A DNA stretch of 64,000 nt from Salinisphaera sp040361255 (GCF_040361255.1 NZ_APNG01000011.1:62001-126000); one strand, 5' to 3'; shown: positions 49,685-58,470, counted from the stretch's first letter. The notes: generated by a model from the sequence alone, not told the origin. Numbers and translations: made by a program.

Positions 49685-51923
49685 CCGATTGCGTACCGGC
49701 TTCGGCCTCGCTATCGGACTTGGCGGCTTTCTTGTTACCGCCAAACAGGCTGTTCAGGCCTTTTTCGATACGCGCGCGGGTGTCCTCGTCGACTTTCTTG
49801 CCGCGCTCTTCGAGCTTTTCGCGCACCTTGTCCTTGAGCTCGTCCTTTTCCTCGCGCAGGCGCTGTTCGGCCGCGCCGCGCAGCGCGCTTTTCACATCCA
49901 GGCTGTAGTTCGGCGACATCAGGTTGCCGGTGAGCTTGATCGGCACGCTCAAGCCCGCCAGTTCGCCGAGCTTGCCGGAGGCATTGTCGGGCACCTTGAC
50001 CGCGACGGTGTAGTCGAGCGCGTTGTCGGCCAGGTCATAGCTGCCCGAACCGTCGGCCTCAAGTGCCGCGGTGGCCAGATTGAGATCCTTGCCGGCGAGC
50101 ACGCCGTCGCTGACGTTGAACGACGCCGCGAAACGGTTGAATGGCGTTTTTTCTTCGCTGCCGACGCCATTGTCGACGTCCGCGCTCTTATCCCCGGCCA
50201 GCCGGGCACGTGCGCCAGCGATCACCTGGGCAAGATTGAAACCATTGAAGGCACCGTCGCGCAGGTCGAAACTGAAACGGCCATTGAGGGCGCGCTTCAT
50301 CGAGGCCACCTGCTTGCCGGCACTGGTGACATCCACGCTCATATTGGCCAATGCCGAGACGCGGTCGGTATCGGCCACGTCTTCGAGCAGCGGCTGGAAC
50401 TGCAAGCCGTTGAGATTGCCCTTGAGGGCATAGCGCGGCGTATCCTTCGAGGCATCCACCCGGGCATTCACGCGCACGTTGCCATCGTAGAGATCGGCGG
50501 TGAGTGGCTCGATCGTCAGCACGCCGTCGCGTGCTGCGACTGTGAGTTCGGCCTGGGTGACCTCGATATTCGCGGCCGTCAACGAACCTGCGGAGAGCTG
50601 GCCGTTCAGGCGTAGATCCTTGAGCGCGGACAGATCGATCTCGGCGGCTTTCTGTTTCTCGCCGCCGCCGGTTTCGGCTGGCTGTTCGCTTTTCGCCTGC
50701 TCGGCGCTGCCCGGCGGCAGATAATCGTCGATATTGAGCTTGTCCAGATCGAGATCGAAGGTGAACGCCGGCCGCTCGAAATTCTCGACCGCAGCCGTGC
50801 CCTTGAGCGAGCTGTCGTCGAGGGTTGCCAGGATCTGCTTGAACTCGGCGCGCTGACCGTTGACATCGAACTGGGCATCGAAACCAGCCGACGACAACGC
50901 GCCGGATTTCTGCGTGGCCGGCGCGTCGATGGCCAGCTCGTTCATGACCGCGCGCGGGTCGAAGCGTTTAACCGTGACCCGTCCGGCATAGGATGGCTTG
51001 TCGTTCAGACCTACGCCGTCGACACTGGCGGTGACGTTCAGACCCGCGCCCTGGAATGTCACCCCGGAGAGCTTGAGTCGGCCTTCCGCGGCATCGTATT
51101 CGCCGCTGCCGGACAGCGAGCCCTGCTGCTTGCCGTTGGGCACGGCCTCGCCAGTGGCCAGCACACTCAGGCTCAGATCGGAAAAGCGGTAGAACTGGTC
51201 GGCGATATTGGGCTCGACCCGCGAAACCAGATTGAAGTCGGCTTTCAGATCCTGCGCGGGTGCGGCCAGATCGCCGGAGAACTCGAGACGAACCGGCTGA
51301 CCGTCGACGAGCCGGCCGGTGGCCAGCCGCACGCCGCTCAGACGATAGTCCGCACCCGTGGTGGCATCGCGCCAGGACACCGCAGCGTCCGAGATATCGA
51401 TCGCGCCGATCTGTAGCGATTCCAGGGTAAAACCGCCCGGCGTACGCGTGCTGCGATCGACCTCGTCGGGGCTTTCGGTCTGCTCGGCCTGTTCGGCTTC
51501 GGCCTGGGTCTGACTCAGATGCTCGCTGATATCGGCCCAGTTGCTGCGCCCATCCGCATTGCGGGCCAGACGCAGGCGCAGGCCATTGAGACTGACCGTA
51601 CCCACTTCGATATCGCGGGCGAGCAGTGGCAGCAGCTTGACGCTGATCTCGGCGGAGTTCATTTCGGCCATGGGCTTGTCGCCGAAGCCCTGGGCGTTGG
51701 CGACCTCGACCCGGCCGAGCTCCAGGCCCAACCAGGGGAAGACCGACAGGCCGATATCGCCGCTGATATTCACTTCGCGGCCAATCTGGCGTTCGATCGC
51801 GGCGTTGATCTGCGGCTTGTAATCGTTGGGGTCGAAGATCAGCGGCAAGGTGATCATCGCGACCACGACCAACACGACGAGCACGCCCAACACGGCAAGC
51901 AGAATCCGGACAAAACGTTTCAT
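49644..51923 (-). CDS. AsmA family protein
   Basis: 759-aa inner-membrane-anchored periplasmic protein. One N-terminal helix (RILLAVLGVLVVLVVVAMITLPLIF) is followed by the AsmA domain: DPNDYKPQINAAIERQIGREVNISGDIGLSVFPWLGLELGRVEVAN. The C-terminal AsmA_2 part has LPLLARDIEVGTVSLNGL and the repeated beta-strand pattern ending near ANYSLDVKSALRGAAEQRL. These proteins are relatives of lipid-transport bridges and of E. coli AsmA/TamB, with effects on outer-membrane assembly. A charged tail (LEERGKKVDEDTRARIEKGL) and an acidic end follow. First gene of the operon running to yggX; divergent from thiSG. Confidence 0.9.
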   Translation of the reverse strand: MKRFVRILLAVLGVLVVLVVVAMITLPLIFDPNDYKPQINAAIERQIGREVNISGDIGLSVFPWLGLELGRVEVANAQGFGDKPMAEMNSAEISVKLLPLLARDIEVGTVSLNGLRLRLARNADGRSNWADISEHLSQTQAEAEQAEQTESPDEVDRSTRTPGGFTLESLQIGAIDISDAAVSWRDATTGADYRLSGVRLATGRLVDGQPVRLEFSGDLAAPAQDLKADFNLVSRVEPNIADQFYRFSDLSLSVLATGEAVPNGKQQGSLSGSGEYDAAEGRLKLSGVTFQGAGLNVTASVDGVGLNDKPSYAGRVTVKRFDPRAVMNELAIDAPATQKSGALSSAGFDAQFDVNGQRAEFKQILATLDDSSLKGTAAVENFERPAFTFDLDLDKLNIDDYLPPGSAEQAKSEQPAETGGGEKQKAAEIDLSALKDLRLNGQLSAGSLTAANIEVTQAELTVAARDGVLTIEPLTADLYDGNVRVNARVDASKDTPRYALKGNLNGLQFQPLLEDVADTDRVSALANMSVDVTSAGKQVASMKRALNGRFSFDLRDGAFNGFNLAQVIAGARARLAGDKSADVDNGVGSEEKTPFNRFAASFNVSDGVLAGKDLNLATAALEADGSGSYDLADNALDYTVAVKVPDNASGKLGELAGLSVPIKLTGNLMSPNYSLDVKSALRGAAEQRLREEKDELKDKVREKLEERGKKVDEDTRARIEKGLNSLFGGNKKAAKSDSEAEAGTQSDADAPQGSDDSER

Positions 51924-52136
51924 GCGGGCAAGGCCATACTGTAATTATCGAAGCGGCGCGCAATGCATCGCCGACCCGGCGGATGGACCACGCATACGCC
52001 GTGGCGTTCCTCGCGGACGATGGCGCCTTGGCTGCGTGCCGCGCAAGTCGCGTGCAACCGCGAGGCGCGTTATTCTAGCGCGTCTGGACAGGCGAGATCG
52101 CCTGTTCGCCACTCTCGAACGACGTCAGACAACATC

Positions 52137-53135
52137 ATGCAGATCGAAGTCAATGGTGCCCCCACGCAATGCGCCGAGCACGCCACGCTCGCGCAGCTGG
52201 TCAGCGATCTGGGCTATGGCGAGCAACGCATCGCGGTCGAACACAACGGCCAGATCGTGCCTCGCGAACGCTACCAACAGACGATGATCGCGCCCGGCGA
52301 TACGCTGGAAATCGTGCATGCCATCGGCGGCGGTCAGGCGGTCGCCGAGTCCGACCAACTCACCATTGCCGGACGCAAGTTCGAATCGCGCCTGCTGGTG
52401 GGCACCGGCAAGTATGCCGATCTCGACCAGGCCGATGCCGCCATCCGCGCCTCGGGGGCCGAAATCGTCACCCTCGCGATCCGGCGCACGCCCGCGCTCA
52501 ACGATCCCGAGGCGGCCAAGCGACGCAATCTGCTGGATATCATCCCGCCGGAAAAATACACCCTGCTGCCGAATACCGCCGGCTGCTACACCGCCCAGGA
52601 CGCGGTGCGCACCTGTCGCATGGCCCGTGAACTGCTCGACGGCCATAACCTGGTCAAGCTCGAGGTGCTCGGCGACAAGAAAACCCTCTATCCGGACATG
52701 AGCGAAACCCTGGTCGCCGCAAAACAGTTGGTCGACGACGGCTTCGAGGTCATGGTCTATACCAGCGACGATCCGATCGCCGCGCGCCGCCTGGAAGACA
52801 TCGGCTGTGTCGCGATCATGCCGCTGGCCGGGCCGATCGGTTCGGGGCTGGGTATCCAGAACCGCTACAACGTGATCGAGATCGTCGAAAACGCGAACGT
52901 GCCCGTGCTCGTGGATGCGGGCGTGGGTACGGCCTCGGACGCATCGATTGCCATGGAGATGGGTTGCGACGGCGTACTCATGAATTCGGCCATCGCCCAT
53001 GCCAACAAACCGGTACTCATGGCCCAGTCCATGCGCCATGCGGTCATTGCCGGGCGTATGGCCTTTCTGGCCGGGCGCATGCCGCGCCGACGCTATGCCT
53101 CGGCCTCTTCGCCGATGACCGACCTGCCGTTCTAG
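52137..53135 (+). CDS. thiSG: fused ThiS sulfur carrier - ThiG thiazole synthase
   Basis: 332 aa. Residues 1-65 are ThiS (MQIEVNGAPTQC, then IAVEHNGQIVPRERY, ending DTLEIVHAIGGG). Residues about 75-330 are ThiG: TIAGRKFESRLLVGTGKY, VTLAIRR, NTAGCYTAQDAVRTCRMARE, the Schiff-base Lys in NLVKLEVLGD, MPLAGPIGSGLGIQN, VPVLVDAGVGTASDAS and GVLMNSAIAHANKP. ThiS normally needs a free Gly-Gly end for thiocarboxylate formation, so in the fusion sulfur chemistry must be handled differently or the protein is cleaved. The ATG at 52137 is chosen at the ThiS start. No TPP riboswitch-like element is visible in the 213-bp gap upstream. Confidence 0.9.
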   Translation: MQIEVNGAPTQCAEHATLAQLVSDLGYGEQRIAVEHNGQIVPRERYQQTMIAPGDTLEIVHAIGGGQAVAESDQLTIAGRKFESRLLVGTGKYADLDQADAAIRASGAEIVTLAIRRTPALNDPEAAKRRNLLDIIPPEKYTLLPNTAGCYTAQDAVRTCRMARELLDGHNLVKLEVLGDKKTLYPDMSETLVAAKQLVDDGFEVMVYTSDDPIAARRLEDIGCVAIMPLAGPIGSGLGIQNRYNVIEIVENANVPVLVDAGVGTASDASIAMEMGCDGVLMNSAIAHANKPVLMAQSMRHAVIAGRMAFLAGRMPRRRYASASSPMTDLPF

Positions 53136-53202
53136 GGCGTGTCGTCATTCGCAGCTTGGTTCGATCGGGCGCGGCGCGCCGCATTTGCCAGGATGACATG
53201 AC

Positions 53203-53886
53203 GTGAACACGACGCACGAACGCCGTATCCGCAGCTTCGTACGCCGCGAAGGCCGTCTGACCAGCGGCCAACAGAAAAACCTCGACGTGCTCTGGCCGCG
53301 TTATGGGCTGACCATGCCCGATGCACCGGTCGACTGGGCACGGGAATTCGGCCGCGACGCACCGCGTACGCTGGAAATCGGCTTCGGCGCCGGCGAGGTA
53401 CTGTCCGATCTGGCCGCACGTCACCCGGACGAAGACTTCATCGGTATCGAGGTCTATCTCACCGGTGTGGGGCGGCTGCTCGGCGCGCTCGACGCCGCTG
53501 GCGCGACCAACGTACGCGTATTCAATCTCGACGCAGTGGAGGTGTTGGCGGCCGGGTTTGCCGATGCCAGCCTCGATCAGGTGCTGCTCTACTTTCCCGA
53601 CCCCTGGCCGAAGAAGCGCCACCACAAACGCCGGATCGTACAGCCCGGCTTCGCCAGCGAGATCGCGCGGGTGCTCAAACCGGGCGGCCTGTGGCGCCTG
53701 GCCACGGATTGGGCGAACTACGCCGAACACATGCGCGACGTGCTCGATGCCCACGAATCGTTCGAGAACGTCGGCGATCGCGACGGCTTCGTAAGCGATC
53801 CCCCGCGAACGGGAACGCGCTTCGAAGCGCGCGGCCTGCGCAAGGGACATGCCGTATTCGATATGGCGTACCGCCGCCTGCCCTGA
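53203..53886 (+). CDS. trmB: tRNA (guanine-N7-)-methyltransferase
   Basis: 227-aa SAM-dependent enzyme that methylates G46 of tRNAs. The N terminus RRIRSFVRREGRLTSGQQKNLDVLWPRYG is typical of TrmB, followed by the SAM loop LEIGFGAGEVLSDLA, NLDAVEVL, the substrate motif LLYFPDPWPKKRHHKRRIVQPGF and WANYAEHMRDVL. The start codon is GTG. It lies 67 bp downstream of thiSG on the same strand, as thiG-trmB often are in gammaproteobacteria. Everything expected for function is present. Confidence 0.95.
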   Translation: MNTTHERRIRSFVRREGRLTSGQQKNLDVLWPRYGLTMPDAPVDWAREFGRDAPRTLEIGFGAGEVLSDLAARHPDEDFIGIEVYLTGVGRLLGALDAAGATNVRVFNLDAVEVLAAGFADASLDQVLLYFPDPWPKKRHHKRRIVQPGFASEIARVLKPGGLWRLATDWANYAEHMRDVLDAHESFENVGDRDGFVSDPPRTGTRFEARGLRKGHAVFDMAYRRLP

Positions 53887-53948
53887 CCACTTTCCCCGCG
53901 TCGAGCAGCACGCGTGCCGTCCGTTTTCGGGCTCACGCGCCCCGCGTC

Positions 53949-53964
53949 TGGCATCGCTTTTGCT
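53949..53964 (+). promoter_or_regulatory. sigma-54-type promoter upstream of the TRAP genes
   Basis: TGGCATCGCTTTTGCT matches the -24/-12 pattern: GG and GC are exactly 10 bp apart, and the -12 box is TTGCT. One position (C in place of purine after TGGCAT) deviates. It lies 215 bp upstream of the dctQ-like gene, in a 292-bp gap without a gene. C4-dicarboxylate TRAP genes are often sigma-54 dependent. Confidence 0.5.
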
Positions 53965-54178
53965 AGCTTTAAAACCAGTTGCGCGAGCGCCGCGGGCATA
54001 CCGACGTTGGCCGAATGGCGAGTAGCGCAGTGCGCGGGATGCCTGTACCGTCAATCAATGGCGCGGCAAGCCGCGCAGGCACAAGGCCCCGGTTCGCAAC
54101 CGCTGTGCCCTGTGATTTGGGGGCAATCGGCCGGGCAGGTCAGGCCGACGATGGGAAAATGAAGACGAGGCAGCACAC

Positions 54179-54799
54179 ATGAGCGAAAACCCAACCGCTG
54201 AGGCCGGGCATCGCAATATCGTTCTATCGATACTCAATGCGATCGACCAGGCATTCGGCTGGATCGAGCGCGTGGTGGTAGCGGGCAGCGTACTGATCAT
54301 GGCTGCGCTGATGAGCGCGCATGTCGTCGGCAACCTGCTGTTCGACCGGGGTATTCCCGGCACCTACGAAGTCACCGAAATGCTCATCGTGGTCATGACC
54401 TTCGTCGGGGTCGGCTATGCCGCACGCTGTGCACGCCATATCAGCATGTCGGCCATTTACGATCAGCTCAGCGGCGGGCTGCGCAAGACCTTGCTGATCA
54501 TCATCTGCCTGGGCACCGGCGCGCTGATGTTCTACTTCGCCTACAAATCCGCCCAGTACGACATGACGCTTTACGAACGCGGCCGTGCGAGCTCATCGCT
54601 GGGCGTGCCGCTATGGACGGTGAACCTAGCCCTGCCCATCGGCTTCACGCTGGCCGGCGTGCAGTACCTGCTGACCATCATTCGCAATCTGGTCAGCGAC
54701 GATATCTATCGCTCCTTCAACGAGAAGGAAGAGTATTCCGACGTACCGCTGGACGACAGCGGCCAAACCCACGCAAGTGCCGAAAGACATGGCGTCTAA
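54179..54799 (+). CDS. TRAP transporter small permease (DctQ type)
   Basis: 206-aa membrane protein with four helices: residues about 31-55 (VVVAGSVLIMAALMSAHVVGNLLF), 65-85, 105-125 and 150-170. Family patterns are TYEVTEMLIVVMTFVGVGYAARCARHISMSAIYDQL and WTVNLALPIGFTLAGVQYLLTIIRN. A hydrophilic tail of about 30 residues follows. TRAP small subunits pair with the large permease in Na+-driven uptake of carboxylates, ectoine or other small organic solutes. It is 45 bp before the large-permease gene on the same strand. Confidence 0.9.
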   Translation: MSENPTAEAGHRNIVLSILNAIDQAFGWIERVVVAGSVLIMAALMSAHVVGNLLFDRGIPGTYEVTEMLIVVMTFVGVGYAARCARHISMSAIYDQLSGGLRKTLLIIICLGTGALMFYFAYKSAQYDMTLYERGRASSSLGVPLWTVNLALPIGFTLAGVQYLLTIIRNLVSDDIYRSFNEKEEYSDVPLDDSGQTHASAERHGV

Positions 54800-54844
54800 G
54801 CGTCGGCATTGGCCTGCAAGAAAAATGATGACGGGGGATAGCGC

Positions 54845-56128
54845 ATGTTGATGTGGTTGGGTTTGCTGATGCTCGTGCTGTTGATGCTCGGGTTTCCCAT
54901 GATGGTGCCGTTGGCCGCGGGCACGCTTTACATGATGTTCACGGGCATGACGTTCTTCGGCCCTGACCAGGCCGTGAGCTGGATGATCAACGGCGTGGGC
55001 AGTTGGGTGCTGGCCGCGGTACCGATGTTCATCTTTGCTGCCGATATTCTCACCAAGGGCCATACCGCCAATCGGCTGCTCGATCTGGTGGATGCCTTTA
55101 CCCGCCATATGCGCGGCGGCTTGCCGATTACCACCGCCGCCTCCTGCGCGTTATTCGGGGCCGTGTCCGGCTCCACCCAGGCCACGGTCGTGGCCATGGG
55201 CGGGCCCATGCGCCCGCGCCTGCTCGCCAAGGGCTATCCGGACAAGTTCGCCCTGGCGCTGATCATCAACGCCTCCGATATCGCCCTGCTGATTCCGCCG
55301 TCGATCGGTTTCATCGTCTACGGCGTGGTCATGAAGACCTCGATCGGCGATCTGTTCCTCGCCGGCATCCTGCCGGGGCTGCTGATCCTGGGGATGTTCT
55401 CCGTCTACTGCTATATCGGCGCCATCATTCAGGACATCCCCGCCGAGCCCAAGGCCAGCTGGGGCGAGCGCTTTACCGCGCTGCGCAAGACCATTCTGCC
55501 GCTGGGCTTTCCGGTGCTGGTGGTCGGCGGTATCTACGGCGGCTATTTCAGCGCCGTGGAAGCCTCGGCCATCGCCGTGGCCTATGCGCTGGTGCTCGAA
55601 GTCATCATCTATCGCCAGGTTTCCATTCGCGATCTCGGCTCGCTGGCACTGTCGACGGGCATGATCACCGCAGTGGTGTTCATCCTGGTGGCGGTGGGCG
55701 CGGCGTTTTCGCAGACGCTGGGTACCGCCGGCGTGCCTGAACAGCTGCTCGGGCCGGCCATCGATGCCATCGGCGACAACAAGATTCTTGCCCTGCTGCT
55801 GATCGCGGCCGCGTTCTTCGTCGGCTGCATGTTCGTCGATCCGATCGTGGTGATTCTGATCCTGGTGCCGATCTTCAAGCCGCTGGTGCAATCTGCCGGG
55901 CTCGATCCGGTGCATGTGGGTGTAATCGTCACCCTGCAGGCCGCCATCGGCTCGGCCACGCCGCCCTTCGGCTGCGATATCTTTACCGCGATCGCGGTAT
56001 TCCGTCGGCCCTATATGGACGTGATCCGCGGCACACCGCCGTTCATCGCCATCCTCATGCTGGCGACCTTCATTCTGATCCTGTTCCCGGAAATCTCGCT
56101 GTTCCTGCCCTCGATCGGCGGGCAATAG
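54845..56128 (+). CDS. TRAP transporter large permease (DctM type)
   Basis: 427-aa permease of normal length with about 11-12 helices. Diagnostic blocks are MLMLGFPMMVPLAAGTLYMM, SCALFGAVSGSTQATVVAMGGPMRPRLLAKGYP, FALALIINASDIALLIPPSIGFIVYGVV and the C-terminal FVGCMFVDPIVVILILVPIFKPLV followed by TLQAAIGSATPPFGCDIFTAIAVF. It forms the Na+-coupled transport channel with the DctQ-type subunit upstream. The binding protein gene is not next to it on this strand; it lies 0.9 kb away on the opposite strand. GGGGGATAGCG precedes the ATG. Downstream are several inverted repeats. Confidence 0.93.
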   Translation: MLMWLGLLMLVLLMLGFPMMVPLAAGTLYMMFTGMTFFGPDQAVSWMINGVGSWVLAAVPMFIFAADILTKGHTANRLLDLVDAFTRHMRGGLPITTAASCALFGAVSGSTQATVVAMGGPMRPRLLAKGYPDKFALALIINASDIALLIPPSIGFIVYGVVMKTSIGDLFLAGILPGLLILGMFSVYCYIGAIIQDIPAEPKASWGERFTALRKTILPLGFPVLVVGGIYGGYFSAVEASAIAVAYALVLEVIIYRQVSIRDLGSLALSTGMITAVVFILVAVGAAFSQTLGTAGVPEQLLGPAIDAIGDNKILALLLIAAAFFVGCMFVDPIVVILILVPIFKPLVQSAGLDPVHVGVIVTLQAAIGSATPPFGCDIFTAIAVFRRPYMDVIRGTPPFIAILMLATFILILFPEISLFLPSIGGQ

Positions 56129-56165
56129 CGACATGGGCAAACGCCGCCTACACGCAACGATGCGA

Positions 56166-56326
56166 CGTTATTAACCCGGCACACATAGATGAATTATCGG
56201 GTTAATAACGCGAGTGCGCCACAGCGTACTCGCCGCGGCCGACGGCCGCGAAGCTATTGAAAATCAAGGACGGACACGTGCCGGCCTTGATTTTCAATCG
56301 CGTTGAAAACGGCTGACAGCGTCAGC
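56166..56326. repeat. cluster of perfect inverted repeats after dctM
   Basis: Three symmetric elements in 160 bp: CGTTATTAACCCG with its exact complement at 56166-56178/56198-56210 (19-nt spacer); ATTGAAAATCAAGG with its exact complement at 56256-56269/56285-56298; and GCTGAC-AGC-GTCAGC at 56312-56326. The motif CCGGGTTAATAA occurs again at 56337. The 267-bp gap has no gene. Function unknown. Confidence 0.7.
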
Positions 56327-56350
56327 TGTTTGGGTGCCGGGTTAATAATC

Positions 56351-56375
56351 GCGCCCCGTAAAGGGGCGCATTTTT
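56351..56375 (+). terminator. rho-independent terminator
   Basis: GCGCCCC-GTAAA-GGGGCGC followed by A and five T, 21 bp before the GTG of the broken acetyltransferase gene. It would end transcription coming from dctQM, or control the next gene as an attenuator. Confidence 0.75.
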
Positions 56376-56395
56376 GGTGCAAGAAAAACTTTAGC

Positions 56396-56858
56396 GTGTC
56401 CACACTTCGTTCGGCAGGGCAAGCCGATCTCGACGAGGTCATCCCCTGGATCGGCTCGGCGCAGCAGTGTCGGCATTGGGCGGGTCCGCGGGTGTCGTAT
56501 CCGATCGACAAGACGAAGCTGGCCGAACAAATTGAATGGGCCCATGCCTACCCTTTCTGTCTGGCCGATACGCAGGAATTGATTGGCTTCGGACAGCTTG
56601 TACCCAAATCGGAAAAGCCGTCTTCATTTCGCGCGCCTGATCGTCAAACCGGCGCATCGAGGCCATGGATACGGCCTAGAACTCGCATACTGGCTACTGC
56701 GCTGGGCCTTGGCCAGGCAGCCTGAAACGATCTCGTTGAACGTATTCCGTGAAAACGAAGCAGCGATCGCGCTGTGTAGGCGCCTGGGTTTTGTGGAGGC
56801 ATCACCCGCAGCCAGCGATCCCCGCTCGGAGGCGCTGCATATGCGCTACAAACGGTGA
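56396..56858 (+). pseudogene. GNAT acetyltransferase, frameshifted
   Basis: Two reading frames carry the two halves of one acetyltransferase. The first (from GTG at 56396) reads STLRSAGQADLDEVIPWIG, CLADTQELIGFGQLVPKSEK. The second continues RLHFARLIVKPAHRGHGYG (the acetyl-CoA loop), NVFRENEAAIALCRRLGFVEA and LHMRYKR. The frame moves by one base around position 56611-56616, where GGAAAAGCC contains four A residues; deletion of one A would restore a full about 153-aa protein. This is either a true pseudogene or a sequencing slip in a short homopolymer. No strong ribosome site precedes the GTG. Confidence 0.7.
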
Positions 56859-56963
56859 GCTCCCCGGGGCTCGCGCACGTCCAACGGACGGCCGTCGCTA
56901 CAACGCGGTCGTCAAGGAAACGGCGCCGCGTTCAGGAACCGCTCGCCCTGCCCCGGACATGAA

Positions 56964-56993
56964 AAAACCCGGGCAGCGGACTGCCCGGGTTTT
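56964..56993. terminator. bidirectional terminator between the acetyltransferase remnant and dctP
   Basis: AAAACCCGGGCAG-CGGA-CTGCCCGGGTTTT is a perfect 13-bp stem with A and T flanks on both sides, so it can stop both converging transcripts. Confidence 0.92.
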
Positions 56994-57038
56994 CATTATG
57001 ACGCCCGATCAGGTCGACCGGGCAGGCGCAACGAAGCC

Positions 57039-58067
57039 TTACTGGCTGTCGCTGTCGCTCTTGTGCTCGTCGATGGCCTTGAGCAGCGCATCAAGCGAAG
57101 CCTGACCGCGTTCGCCCACGTCTTTTACGTAGGTGTCACGTACCGGCTTGGCTTTTTCCTCGAACTTGGCGCGCTCGTCGTCGCTGAGTTCGATAATCTT
57201 GATATCGCTTTTTTCCTTGATGGTATCCAGACGCTCGTCATTGAACTTGTTCTGGATGTCGTAGCCGACCTTGACCAGGTCCTGGGTGGTCTGTTCGACC
57301 ATCTTCTTCTGGTCGGCGGACAGGCTATCCCACCAGTCCAGGTTGCCGATCATGTTGGCCACGAACTGCGACTGGTTGGCGAAGATCATGTAGTCCTGAA
57401 CTTCGTAGAAGCCCATTTCTTCATGCGCGAACACCGGCTGGATGTTGGCATCCGCCTGGCCCTGCTGCAGCGCGCTGTAGAGTTCGCCGTAGGCAATGGT
57501 GATCGGCGCAGCACCGTAGGCGCGATAGGTCGCACGCAACAGGCTGTTGTCCATCACGCGGATATGCAGGTTCTTCATGTCATCCGGGGTACGGATTTCG
57601 CGGTTCGCGGTCCATACCTGATAACCCTCGGGCAGCTCGGCCAGCGGCACCAAGCCACGATCCTTAAACGACTTCTGCCAGGCATCGCTTTTCAGAAATG
57701 CATCGGAGTTGAGCACTTCGGCGGTTTCCAGCTGATCGTCGGGCATGACGAAGTTCAGGCTCATGAGCTGACTCTCCGGCACGGTACCGCCCAGAAAGCC
57801 CGAACCGAAGCCGATCTGAATGGCGCCGTTCTGGATGGCGTCATACAGCGCGGAATAGCTCGAACCCCACTTGCCGTAGGGCAGCAACTGCACGGTGATA
57901 TCGCCACCGCTCTTTTCCTCGATGCGCTCCTTGAATTCCTTGGCATATTCGTACTGGACGCTGCCTTCAATCTCTTCGAGACCGAAGCGCCAGGTTTCGG
58001 CATTTGCCACGCCCGCAACCGTGACGAGCCCGAATGCAATGGCTAAACCGATGGCTTTGAGCCGCAT
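57039..58067 (-). CDS. TRAP transporter periplasmic binding protein (DctP type)
   Basis: 342-aa exported binding protein. The signal peptide is MRLKAIGLAIAFGLVTVAGVANA. The mature protein has the DctP fold: VQYEYAKEFKERIEEKSGGDITVQLLPYGKWG, DAIQNGAIQIGFGSGFLGGTVPE, GYQVWTANREIRTPDDMKNLHIRVMDNSLLRATYRAYGAAPI (the Arg of IRVMDN usually holds the carboxylate) and YSALQQGQADANIQPVFAH. GGGGGAT precedes the ATG. It faces dctQM on the other strand, separated by the acetyltransferase remnant, and has its own promoter with a perfect -35. It presumably feeds dctQM. Substrate is not readable; a carboxylate is likely. Confidence 0.92.
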   Translation of the reverse strand: MRLKAIGLAIAFGLVTVAGVANAETWRFGLEEIEGSVQYEYAKEFKERIEEKSGGDITVQLLPYGKWGSSYSALYDAIQNGAIQIGFGSGFLGGTVPESQLMSLNFVMPDDQLETAEVLNSDAFLKSDAWQKSFKDRGLVPLAELPEGYQVWTANREIRTPDDMKNLHIRVMDNSLLRATYRAYGAAPITIAYGELYSALQQGQADANIQPVFAHEEMGFYEVQDYMIFANQSQFVANMIGNLDWWDSLSADQKKMVEQTTQDLVKVGYDIQNKFNDERLDTIKEKSDIKIIELSDDERAKFEEKAKPVRDTYVKDVGERGQASLDALLKAIDEHKSDSDSQ

Positions 58068-58103
58068 AAAATCCCCCTTCGTGGATTCTGAATGAGTGGT
58101 TTC

Positions 58104-58132
58104 ACTAAATGGTATAGACCGGTTCCTGTCAA
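58104..58132 (-). promoter_or_regulatory. sigma-70 promoter of the dctP-like gene
   Basis: On the minus strand a perfect TTGACA (58132-58127) and TTTAGT (58109-58104) are 17 bp apart, giving a leader of about 30 nt. The remainder of the 403-bp divergent gap (58068-58470) shows no gene; promoter elements for the phosphoribulokinase must also lie there but none is convincing. Confidence 0.6.
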
Positions 58133-58470
58133 GCTGCAGCGCAACACGAGCACGATCGATGCGAACGGCTACGCCACGGCGGCACAGTCTTTGCGGCCTG
58201 ATAGCGAGTGCATGCAAAAGGCCTGCCGCAAGACGGCAGTACACTGCGATCCGGCGCATGGCAGTGGTATGGTGAGTAATCGACAAACCGCGTTTGTCGA
58301 TCCGACGGCAAACCTGTCGTCTGGGGGTACGCTCGTTTTCAATGCCATTCTCTATCGCGGCCGGTAGCGGCTGCGGCGGGCCGCGCACGGCGTCGCGGTC
58401 GTCGCGACGCATCGCTCGCAGCGGCTGGATTGGCTATGGTACGGGCCGCAGTACTGGGAGTTATCGCAAC

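Noticed and set aside
51924..52136. TPP riboswitch before thiSG
   Set aside because: No CTGAGA-type core or paired thi-box stems are visible in the gap.
56166..56210. Integron attC site
   Set aside because: The arms are symmetric and long, but the required GTTRRRY/RYYYAAC core bases are not matched and no integrase is present.
58092..58367. Small gene in the dctP-prk gap
   Set aside because: The frame has no ribosome site or protein-like pattern and overlaps the dctP promoter.
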